64,000 nucleotides of DNA from Brugia malayi (Eukaryota > Nematoda > Chromadorea > Rhabditida > Onchocercidae), in the NCBI RefSeq assembly GCF_000002995.4, contig NW_025062476.1, positions 9,236,501 to 9,300,500 on the forward strand. Direction: 5' to 3'. Shown piece after piece: positions 11,386-21,875 of the stretch. Each line of letters begins with the position of its first letter. The stretch's first letter is position 1. The notes below the pieces were generated by a model. That model did no database searches. It was given only the letters and a program-made list of their open reading frames with translations, and was not told the DNA's origin. Both the position numbers and the translations under genes were made by a program.

Positions 11386-14186
11386 ATGTTGGTCACTTTT
11401 AAGACCATTGCGCAAGTGAGCTTTGAGATCGAATTGGATCCTCATTTAACGGTAGATTTTTCCTTGAATTCATAATCTCTACTGTTCAACTGTTTGTTTT
11501 AATAGGAAGGATATAAGTGCCAGAGATATATATGCCAGAGGCATAATACAGAAAGTTTTTCCTCTTCTTGTTTTACTTTACTTTTTCCTTTTACTTACTA
11601 AGAACTGACTTTAAAATATAGGTTCTTAATTATTTTAATTGAAAGTGTTATCGTAGATTGGCGAAGTGAAAGCAAAAATAGCTGAAGAGAAGGGTGAAGT
11701 GGAATATCCCACTGAATGCCAAAAACTTATCTACAATGGGAAAGTAAGTTCAAAGATATTAGTTTTTATAATGCTATTTCTTTTGTTATGAAATTAGTAG
11801 TAATTAATTAAGGAACCTATTTCTGATAAGTTTTTCAATGATTAGCTCAAAGCACTTCCAGGTTCTTGACGATGCTCAGACAGTTGAGGAAGTGATGATC
11901 GATCCTTCGAAATTTGTTGTCGTTATGATTGCAAGAGTAAGTATTACTAAATTTTTGAATATAATTTAAATTGTTCTCTACAAATTAGCAAAATTATTCA
12001 GCAGTGAATAATTTTTTTAAGTTGACTGCGTCATTTTATTTCTTTTGCTGCCTTGTGTTTAGAACACATTTAGAAAAAGCCTATCGGAGCTCCTGTCGAA
12101 TCGACCCCGCAGCCGTCAAATTTGCAAATACCTGCAGGTGCACAAGTTACGACAGCTCCAGTTTCTGTAGCAGATAGTGGTCCATCGACGCCACAGAATC
12201 CAGGTTAATAGGCAGTTTGTAGCACTTATATTCAGTTAGTGGTTGTCTTCAGCACTTATGTTCAGGTTTATACACATTTGAAATATAAATGGTTTGTCAG
12301 TGTTTTCAGTATCAAAATTTCTTTCAGTTTTTAGATGAAATTATAGAATTTATTACTGATACTTGTGAAAGTTGATGACAAAAGAACTTTCTGACGGTCA
12401 CTGCTAATATTAAATTTGAATGTTACATGCCACTTAGAACCACTGCACCTTGTTTTAGATTGTTGACGTTTATAAATATTTCAGATGATTTAACCCCCGA
12501 ACAAGAGGAAACAGCTCAAGCAATTGTGGCAATGGGCTATCCTCGTGATAAAGTTAGTTGCTCTTAAAATAAAATTCTCTCCAGGGGTATTTATGTTTCA
12601 CCTCTTAATGATTTAGGTGATTCGAGCTTTGCGGGCGTCATTTTTTAACGGTGATCGTGCTGTCGAATATTTATGTTCAGGAATACCAGAGGAAGAGGAT
12701 TTAGGAGGTCGGTTGGTTTATCTTGCATAAATATTAGATATTCGTTCTTGTAAGTTCAAGTTATGTATATAATTTATTATTTGTATGTGCATTTACTTAT
12801 TTGTTTATTTTTACTTTGCTAGAAGCTGTCTTGATTTTTGAGAATAGAGGGTTGCAAAAATACTGTAGATGAGGAGGGCAGAGAAATTGGGTGGAAGACT
12901 TAGTGGTATACTCTTTTTACTTTTTCATCACTGCCCATGTCTATTTTATAAATATTATGTTCCTAAAGGACATCAGGAATCAGCGGAACACGAGGAAGGA
13001 GAGCGAGCACAAGGTCTAGGTCTCGATTTCTTACGTCAATTACCGCAGTTTGAGCAGCTTCGAGAACTGGTTCAGTCTAACCCTGCTATTCTTCCCCAAA
13101 TCATTCAACAAATAGCTCAGTCGAATCCAGCACTTATGGAGGCTATTCAAAATAATCAAGTGCTTATTTACAATTTTAAATATTATTTATTGGAAGCGAA
13201 AAAGAAGTATATTTGCATTTCATAGGTGTTTTCACTATACACTTTTTAGTGTTACATAATGTTACTTGTGGAAAATACTTCTGTTGAAATCGTTTGTTCA
13301 GAATATTTAACTCTTTTTTTTATTTGTCATTTATTTCACATATATGTGTTAAACAAATGTGCATATGTAACTCAGTAAATGTGGTAATTTCGGGATAGCC
13401 GGAACTTGATATTAATGTTATTTTAGGAAGAATTTGTCAATTTATTAAATAATGGTTCTGTTAGTAGCGGTGGTGGTGGTGTAGCACCTTCCGCTGGAGA
13501 ACAACGCCAGGTTGCTATTCATGTTACTGAAGCCGAACGAGATGCAATTAATCGGGTATTTTTTTCACCCTTATTATTTTTCATAATTTATGAGTTGACG
13601 AAAATGATTCTTTAAATTCTTAACTTCTTAAGAGCATACTAAATCTTCAGAACCGTTATAGTTGATTGATGTTTTTATTCTTTTTTCAGCTAAAATCCAT
13701 GGGTTTCCCAGAACAGTTGGTTATCGAGGCATATTTTGCGTGCGATAAAAATGAAGACCTTGCTGCTAATTATATACTGGCTCGTATGGATGAAGCAGCG
13801 GTAGCGCTTTTTGAAATTAGAATTAGATAAATTAATTTAGTTGTATTTTTATAAAGTGGAGTCGGAAATACAAACACCAAGATCCTATTTAATTGTAACA
13901 TATATCATTACGTTAACATTAGAAATGACTTTCTTAACTCTTAAAAAATTTTACGTGAATAGATCCGCCCTGTTGAAGTTTTCTCAGTTGTGCTTTGTTG
14001 ACCACTTTTTATAAATCTTTTAGAGAGAAATTTTATGTAATAGGAAAGTCACTGCAACAGCTGTTTTTGGAATCATTGAATTCATGGTAAGTATGTTTTA
14101 AAGCGCTGAATTTCGTGATTTATGAATGATTGCAGGCGGAACTTGATGCACTGGAACATCAAAGTGAAGAAAGTCACGGACCTTAG
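11386..14186 (+). CDS. rad-23: RAD23/HR23 ubiquitin receptor and repair factor
   Basis: UBL-UBA shuttle that carries ubiquitylated proteins to the proteasome and partners XPC in nucleotide excision repair. Ten exons: 11386-11451, 11657-11743, 11862-11936, 12074-12203, 12485-12552, 12617-12707, 12969-13159, 13427-13555, 13690-13800, 14136-14186 (TAG). All phases agree and give 332 residues. The UBL is residues 1-76 ([17 protein letters not shown], then [10 protein letters not shown] and KFVVVMIAR). A Pro/Ser/Thr linker follows. UBA1 is at about 121-165 ([20 protein letters not shown]). The XPC-binding domain is near 185-240 ([20 protein letters not shown]). UBA2 is near 270-320 ([20 protein letters not shown]). 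The family architecture is complete, with no missing block. The start is fixed by the UBL beta-1 strand and the TTTCAG just upstream. AATAAA at 14265-14270 gives a short 3' UTR. Confidence 0.96.
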
Positions 14187-14264
14187 AAAGTGATCCGGAC
14201 ACAATCCGTATACATGGATATTATTACTACTGCATATGTGACGGGCTTCAATTTTTGAAAAGAA

Positions 14265-14270
14265 AATAAA
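14265..14270 (+). terminator. RAD23 polyadenylation signal
   Basis: AATAAA 79 bases after the RAD23 stop codon. Confidence 0.6.
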
Positions 14271-14976
14271 ATACCTTTTTTTCAAATAATATGGGGAGTC
14301 GTTTACTTCATTTCTTTTTTTTTTTTTTTTTTCTTTTTTTGATTTATCATAATCTTGTGAAAATATCAAGCTTCCCCTGAAAACTGTGCTTCAGTTGTTT
14401 ACTTCCAGTAGTGGATTTTATTTTTGGTATATTTTTTGATTGCCAGTTTTTATGAAATGTGGTCTGAAGTATTCCTTTTACGATAGTTTATAGCAAGACT
14501 TTAGCTATTTACAACTTTGTTATCATTTTTGCATCAAGACTTCATGCTAAACTTATGCTAAGAAAGAATGTTGGCCTTTTATTTATGGAAGTAGTGAATT
14601 GTTTTGACTATGTATACTGTATCAGTCGAATTGTTAAAAGTGTAGTACGCTTTTTGTTTTTTCTTCTTTATTTTGTTCATTGATAAATGATATTATCTTA
14701 TTTTCTTACTATGGTGGATAAGAATTTTGATTTGCTTATCTCTCCAAGGAATTTCCAGTACTGATGAAAAGATGAAATAAAGGTTTCCCTTTTGACAATT
14801 TATTTGGCCAGCACTAGCACAGGCGCTTTAGCAGAGAAAGGAAGTGTTGTTTGGTTTCGAGTGTTGAAATAATCGTTGTTAGGTTTTGCTTTTTTTAGTT
14901 TGGGAGAATGAAGTATCCTTTTTATCGCTATAATAATTTATCATTTCTGCTGTCGTTTTTGTTTCATATTGAGTCT

Positions 14977-15127
14977 TTTCTAGAGTCGTATTTCGAACTT
15001 ACCATTCCTTTAAATAAAGATAGTCTTCGCTGTCTTGCTATCCTTTGTTTCTGCCTTATTTGTTTCAAAACTTTATTAAGAAGTTCTATAGCACCCGAAA
15101 TGTGATACACCTTTGTAAACACATTAT
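14977..15127 (-). other. orphan exon-like segment, minus strand
   Basis: An open stretch preceded by an AATCAG acceptor-like site and followed by a strong GTAAGT donor. It reads VFTKVYHISGAIELLNKV and then a very basic helix-like RQKQRIARQRRLSLFKGM. The composition is unlike random AT-rich DNA, but I found no partner exons on either side. It could be a small gene antisense to the RAD23-COA7 spacer, a relic, or chance. Confidence 0.25.
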
Positions 15128-15721
15128 GTGCCTGATTCGATACCACGTAGATCAGTTCTCAAGCAGTCCGTTTTCAGTAGTGCTTCCTTATTGTCTCTTT
15201 GATCACATAAATTTTATGGTGTGTTTATGGAATTTGGATGTTTTAGAACTTAACCTGTCATAATAAGTTGTTTTCACCGAGCAGTACTTCAAACCAAGAA
15301 ACTACTGGTGAGATGCTGCAGCATGATACTAATTATCTTTACCGGTTCTTCCAGAGACCCATAACGTCCCGGATATTTACTACTTAATCCAGTTACAGTT
15401 CTTCCCTCTTTAAGCAAACGTCTCTTCCCAATATAACCTTCTGATAAAGCATATCATAACTTGATCTAACATTTTAGAAGGTTGAGATAGGATTTGTCCG
15501 GTATAAATATCCTTTTCTATCATAATTCCACTTCATCTTTTCTTGCTGCATTTGCATTGGTATTCATATAATTCAACAGAAACATTGTATCAAGTGCAGC
15601 TTCTGCGTAGATGTTCATACAGATTATTGATGTAGAATCCTAAATTTGAATTAGTCATATGATTGTTTAAATAATATATATTAATGCATGAATAGAGATT
15701 CATTTTATTTATTGTTTGATT

Positions 15722-15728
15722 TGCGTAG
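15722..15728 (+). promoter_or_regulatory. acceptor directly before the COA7 start codon
   Basis: TGCGTAG abuts the ATG at 15729. It is either an SL acceptor or the end of a 5' UTR intron. Confidence 0.4.
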
Positions 15729-17866
15729 ATGTTTGAGGGAGATGTAAGCGAAGAGGATTTTGAAAGAGAGCAGGCAGAACGTCGAGAATATGTCAAAAAT
15801 ATCGGTATCGAATACAGATTTGGATGCTACGAGGTTCTTTGTGCTCCACTAAAGTGACTGGGCTTAAATTAGCAAGCTACTAGCTAAATAAATAGATTAA
15901 TACATCGACAGTAAACAAAATAAATTAAACATGAATATCTTGAATTTCCAAAATCCTCAGCTTTCCATCATACCTTTTGAAAGCCTTGGTCTTTCCAAAG
16001 AGCAGAAATTAGCTTTAGTGTCTTTAGAGTTTAAGAGTCAGTTTTGTTTCTACAAAATTTTTATCCACAGGAGATTTGTTCCATAAAATTCTCATCATTT
16101 TTCATGTGTTTCCAGGAAAAGCGGCCTGAAATGTGTCAGTTGTTGGGGGAATACATGGAAGCTATCGAACAAAATTTCAAAGTTGCATATAACGTATTTA
16201 AGACGAATTGCCAAGAAAAGGGATTTCCGAGAAGTTGTTTTAAGTATGCTATGTATCTTCTAGCTGGAAGAGGTTAGCACTCATTAAAGCAAGTCATGAT
16301 GCATCGTTAAAGAAGAAATAAATTAGAATGTAGTCATTCATAATAGATAAAGGGTGAAAAAATGATGTATATTATCAATTTGTGAAAAAATGAGGACAAA
16401 CTTTTTTTATTGATAAGACTGTCATTGAAATGTATGGTATATAAACCCTTTTGATGAGCATCTTCCTCAAGTAAATCGTAGAAATCTCCTCCAACCTTCA
16501 GTCTGCAAAACATTAATTAAAATATTTTGTTTCGTTACTTTCTGTTTATATTCCTTATTAGCAAAGTAAATATTTCAATAATAACCCAACTTCACGTGTT
16601 CATCTTGTTTAAGAGTGTGAACGTAGCCAAAAAATGATGATCGAACCGCTGGAGAAATCATGTGAAGCTAATATGCCAGAAGGATGTCGTTTTTTATCAT
16701 TAGTTTATTGGAATGGTGAAAAAGATAGAAAGCCCAATTCTGAACTGGCTGAGAAATATATGAAAAAGTAAGTTTTCAACTAATTCTTTCCTTTAAAACT
16801 AATATTCAGTAAGGACTGTGAACTTTACTGAATCAGAAAAAAAAAAAAAAAAAACCTTAGCTTGCGTTGATGATTTGGAAAAGTCATGAAGACATACTGG
16901 TAACGCATAATGCTATTTTTTTTTAGTTTTTTTATGTGTTGATAGAAATAGGCCTTGTAAGATATACTGATTTATAGCATTACAATTTAATTTTGATTTA
17001 GTCATTGTGGTGCTCCATATTAATGTGGAAATATTTTAGAGCGTGTGAGCTGGAAGATATGAAAGCATGTTGGTTGTTAAGTACTTGGTATATTGGACAT
17101 GATGCTGAATTCGTTACTTTGGATGCAAAAAAGGCTGTAAGTCCGATATTTCATTTAATGAAGATTTTTTACGTTGGATTTGGAGCCTGTGAAATAGACT
17201 AATATAAGAAATCACCTTAAATCGATTTAAGTTGTTACTCTGAGTGCAGTATTTTCTTTTCTAGTTTTAGAACTGGCATTTTTTCTTTGGTACGTGTTTA
17301 TTTCTCTGAATTTTTTGTATAAAAATATGAACACAGCATGTTAAATTAAGAACTGAATCAATAACGACAGTTTTAGATCTTAAAAACGAGTGTGCTGAAC
17401 TTTTCTGACCTGATTTTAGTCCTGTCATTCTAGAAGCATAGTTCACACCTGGGAGAACTTCCACGAAATATCGATTTAGCTATCAAATATGGTATCCGTG
17501 CTTGTAATTTTGGTTGCTTCCAATCGTGTGGAAATGTTTCCAGGTTAATTCTGATTATTTTTACGATTAGTTTTTCAGCAATTTCAGTAGTGTTGGTATT
17601 CTGTGTGGACATTTTGGTCTTAGTCAATGACTAAGACAATTAATTTTAATTTTATTCCTTAAAACTAAGCGATTCTCGCAACTCTCATAACTACATACTG
17701 CGCAGTATTTAAAAATTACTAGCCGGTTTTTTTTTTTCATTGCAGGTTATATGGCCTAGGTGATGGAGTTGAGTATGATCCAGTTAAAGCGAAATTTTAC
17801 TTGAATAAAGCAAAAGAAGCTTATAAACGTGCCCTGTCAGGTGATAAAGTGAATTTCACTGGTTAA
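15729..17866 (+). CDS. coa-7: COA7-like Sel1-repeat cytochrome c oxidase assembly factor
   Basis: Homologue of human COA7 (SELRC1/RESA1), a cysteine-rich Sel1-like repeat protein of the mitochondrial intermembrane space needed for respiratory complex IV assembly. Six exons: 15729-15833, 16116-16272, 16614-16767, 17040-17136, 17434-17543, 17746-17866 (TAA), with consistent phase, 247 residues (human 231). Sel1-type repeats run through the protein. Landmarks are [81 protein letters not shown] and [20 protein letters not shown], ending with [20 protein letters not shown] as in COA7. Twelve paired-looking cysteines fit the disulphide-rich family. No N-terminal presequence is seen, as expected for import by the MIA40 route. 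Exon 1 contributes the acidic, family-variable N-terminus. Confidence 0.93.
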
Positions 17867-18459
17867 TTTTCAGTATTTTTAATACGCTTAATTCAGTATT
17901 AGACTAATTTGATTAATTTTTATTCATTATTGCTTCATTTACATTCCGCAGATTCAGTTCAATTTAGCAAGGTCCCTCAATTTAAACAAGCTGTTGTTTT
18001 TCTGTTATGCATATATAACAGGAACTGTATTCAATGAACTTTTTTTTCTCACAAGATGTCAATAATGGCCGATAGATATGCTATGTTATTTTTTTCAGTA
18101 TTTTGTTAAAATCTGTAAGTTGCATTCATTATGAGGTAACATTCTTGCTAAGTATAATTTGTAATTCAGTAGGAATCACATCTTTATATATAAAATATCT
18201 TAAATATTACTAAAGTGGGTTTTTAAATTTAGCCATACTTATACTTTATAATCAGACATACTTACATTTATTTTGATAAATCTCAACTAATCTAGATTAG
18301 TTGAATAAATACACATGAAAGATTAGACTGAAATTTTTGCTAGGATCCATAAGTATTTGAAAATATTTTTTTGTTCCGGATCAGTTCAGGTTTTATTGTC
18401 AAAATATCGAATATAATTTTTTCTTTTTCTCAAATCATCCTTCATGATTATACCAAGGA

Positions 18460-18813
18460 ATGAGTGTAATTAAAAAGTTAAGGCTGCCGAACATAAGACA
18501 TATAAAGGCATTGATAAAAAAGTATCTAACCTTTGATTAGTAGCGTAACTCACTTCGGCAAGCAAACGAAATAAGCAAAGCTACTGATCATTTACTGAAA
18601 ATTGGCAGAAGACATGCTCTTAGAAAAGATTTCTTGTCATTACGAAAAACAATCGGTAAGAGTTTTAAAGTATTACTTTAAAAAATAATCACAGACCACA
18701 GTGTTGGATTCGAGAGAAAAGTAAACGAAACTTTTACGGAAACGTCTCAAGAAAACGAATTGGTATACTCTTTTGAGATGTGGCTTAAGACAGTAGAAAA
18801 ATCGGTTTCATAA
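18460..18813 (+). CDS. unidentified small protein, three exons, 78 aa
   Basis: Not recognised. The best-supported exons are 18544-18655 and 18695-18813. They read RNSLRQANEISKATDHLLKI, GRRHALRKDFLSLRKTI and, across a phase-matched 39-base intron (GTAAGA to CACAG), DHSVGFERKVNETFTETSQE and a hydrophobic/aromatic end LVYSFEMWLKTVEKSVS before TAA. The first exon has no in-frame Met and two TAGs lie directly upstream, so a short first exon is proposed: ATG AGT at 18460-18465 with a GTAATT donor and a 78-base intron ending GATTAGTAG. The result is a charged, mostly helical 78-residue protein with no signal peptide. It lies 0.6 kb after COA7 on the same strand. The last two exons are convincing; the first is a proposal. 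Confidence 0.5.
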
Positions 18814-19775
18814 ATAATATTTTCTGTACAGTTCACAACTGTTGCAAAATATTTTTATATTTCTGCTACAGTAGAAAGAAAAAAAATTGAACAGTCGCAT
18901 TTGTATTTTTTGTGGAAATGATGTTTTGATAATGTGACCAGCAAAACAGAGACTCGTTTGTAAATTATAGAAGTGAACTCTCATGCTGTAGCAGAATGAG
19001 CCAGTGAAATGATTCTGGCACAAACTGATTATAACAATTTCGCTGATGAATCTTCACTGTAAAACGGAATTGTAAGGTGCAAACGTTTGGTATCGGCGAA
19101 TAAAAATTGATATTAAAAATAAAGGGGCATTGAATAAAGTTAGTGATTTTTAATTTGTTATTTATTAGTAAAATTTAGCAATAAGTTTTTTTTTTTTTTT
19201 TTTGAGTAAGTTCTTTACTGAACAGAGTAAAAATTTCTTTTGGTGAAAAAAAAAAAGAAAAAAACTAAAATTAATTTTTTAATCTGATCTTTTGATTCGA
19301 ACTATATTTTTATCTGTCCCAGTGCAACTTCAGCAAAACTTCTGATAGAGTAGATAACTACCTCGGTTTTTTAAATTGATTTTTTCGTTGAGTCGTAAAT
19401 TTCAAAATCTTAGTGGCAATCACATAACACTCTAAATTTTGTACTTAGTAAAGAGTAAAGTCTTCCACAAACTGGTAAATTAACGATGATAGAAAAAACG
19501 ATTAAATATATTATTCATTTCTGCAGTGCTAAAAAGCTTCAGATTAATGTGATATGTAATTAGTATTGTATTAATATGGTAATGGAGAGGAGAAAACCAA
19601 CTGATACGCATTATTTCAAAGTCAATCTGAATGTATGCATTAGTGGGTTGTTAAATAAAATTTAATTATCAATTGGTAAAAGTGATTTAAAACATAACTT
19701 GAACAAGGGCATAAAGTATTAAAGAAAGTTTGTAGGTTATTAATTTCAAAGATTCTGTCAAGATGAGCGTTATGT

Positions 19776-19850
19776 TTCTTAGGTTTACCAGTTCAGAAGT
19801 GATAAAATGAGGTTCCTTAGGTCTACTAGTTCAGAAGTGATAAAATGAGG
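19776..19850. repeat. 37/38-bp tandem duplication
   Basis: Two adjacent copies ending GTTCAGAAGTGATAAAATGAGG (19776-19812 and 19813-19850). They are identical over the last 23 bases and slightly diverged before that. Confidence 0.85.
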
Positions 19851-19904
19851 AAAAAAATACATATAACTCGATGATAATTATCATCGAGTTATATGTATTT
19901 TTTT
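19851..19904. repeat. perfect 54-bp palindrome, 27-bp arms, no spacer
   Basis: Left arm 19851-19877 and right arm 19878-19904 are exact reverse complements with no loop, including terminal A7/T7 runs. The core is GATGATAATTATCATC. It directly abuts the tandem duplication. Confidence 0.9.
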
Positions 19905-21875
19905 GTAAATTCTATGGGATTTATCATTCCATCGTAAACTTCAAAAGTTCACATTAACACTGATTTCATGCAAATTGAGAAGATATCCATCCTTCCAAAT
20001 CACACATACATTTGTTTCTTGTTATTCTACTAGCAAAGCATGAAAACATGAGTCTTAAGTATTATTCTATTGCAAACTTTTCGTCTTTCTTTCATAATGA
20101 GTAATGTTTCTACGTTTCACAGCTTTGCAATATTCTGTTGGATTTACAAAATTATTTTCGTTCTCATATGCTTACGCTTCAACTTAAAGTTGAACTCAAC
20201 AACTATGCTACATACTGAACGACTGTTATTGATGATTGAAATATGCTACAATATATAGAAGGATGATGACTTTTTAAAAAGACTAAATAGATAAAAGAAT
20301 TAAGAATGGAAATATGAATAAATCATTTAGGCTTATAACTCACTTGGTTGGCCTCAGAAAGGAGATTAGATGAATGAAGCACTGCAATTTCACTATAACC
20401 GACAGTAGAACAAATGTGGAAGTGAAAGTCTGATGTTCGTCCTTCATTCCTGTTAACAATACTGCATCAGCAAGTTAATAAGCATTAGTACTTGAAAACA
20501 TTGAACGCATTAAATGCTGGAAAATTTCAACAATTGACTTTTTAATATGGCTTGTAACCGTGTTAATACTGATTAAGTAATGGAAATGTCATTCCGAATT
20601 GTACTATGTACAGTATGACCAGTCGAGATGGTCTTGAGGAGGCCATAAGAGAAGAATGGCTGCACAGATTGTAAATCTGCGTGAGGAGAAAGGATCAGAC
20701 GTAAGATTTTTGGAGGACAATATATGTCACTATCACGTATGTTATAGTACTAGTTGACAATGCAGTCCTCAAAAACTATTAAATGTATGTTGAAAGGATT
20801 ATCAATCACGCAAGACCCTTATCTTCAAAAATTTCAGTTTTTCGGAAGGAAATTTTTTTCTTCGTCTAAAATGTAAGAAATCACAGAATTTTATCAATCG
20901 CTTTTGAGCGTTTGACTTGAACCTTCCCTCTAATACCTTCCTGTTCTTCTCACATTCCTCAGTCTAACATGTAAAGGTGGGGTGATTTTTTTGCATATCG
21001 TCCGCAGTATTCCAAACAAACCAACCTAAAAGATTCCGGGAAAATTATTAGCTAGAATCCTGCAGTTCGATTATGTAAATGATTAGGAGGAGTTTTATAG
21101 AATACCTTAACAATAGGTCTTTTGTGGTATGATATTAACTCTTAGCACGCTCACTTTACTGTCCACTTCCTACTGGAATCAAACTTTCGGCCAAAAGAGC
21201 CAAGGGAAATCGCGGTCGAAATAACATTTTTCGCAGACTGATGAAAACTGAAGTGACATTCGCTTTTCCTGTGATTTCTTTATATATTTATAGATTCTGA
21301 TATCTGCTAAAGTTTCTGAAACTTGTTTATATCAGACCTTTTTTTACAGTCCTCTAAAATCTGAAATTATTTTTCGTTCGACTACAAAGGAAAAACGAAT
21401 CTGACTTCGATGTTTGGCTAAAATATTTGAGGGACGAAAGTATCATTATTCTCTCGTTAACTCCCGTGATGTTGACTCAGTCAGATTAATTGTCATCAGA
21501 GTACTTGTCCTCTTTCATATATTCTCGATTTATTTGAACAATTTGAAAAATTCTATTGCAAATTCCGTATTCTGCGTAGATAATACACAAGTGTTTATGA
21601 AAACAATTATAAACACTATTATCGAAAAGAACTGAGTAATGTCTGCCATTGTTTACGGACTATCTTATGTTTTAAGTATATTGAAGCGTTCTATTTTATT
21701 ATTAGTTTGGTGCTGTAGTAATTGTGCATCAAATTTTTAAGACGTTTCGCACCTTGTAAAGATTACTAGTAGGGTTGATATTATTTCTTTTTATGCTGTA
21801 TGTATTGCTTGGTACTAGCAAGTACTAGCAAAGCTTATCTCTGTTCAAATCAGTCAAAATTGAAGGAGCAACTAT

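Larger units (their letters stand above)
14187..15728. other. RAD23 3' region and spacer before COA7
   Basis: 1.5 kb holding T-rich tracts (14310-14340). On the minus strand, the stretch at 14977-15127 looks like an exon (see the separate entry). The rest shows no conserved coding block. Confidence 0.5.
18814..21875. other. spacer before TOM40 with repeats and a palindrome
   Basis: 3 kb with long A and T runs (19180-19270), a tandem duplication (19776-19850) and a perfect palindrome (19851-19904). A short GC-richer block at 20615-20700 has an 18-codon frame on the plus strand but no splice partners. No conserved protein was recognised. Confidence 0.5.

Noticed and set aside
15590..15796. 68-codon minus-strand frame
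   Set aside because: Antisense of COA7 exon 1.
20615..20700. GC-richer block with an 18-codon ATG frame (MTSRDGLEEAIREEWLHRL)
   Set aside because: Too short, no splice partners, no recognised family; could be a transposon relic but nothing supports it.
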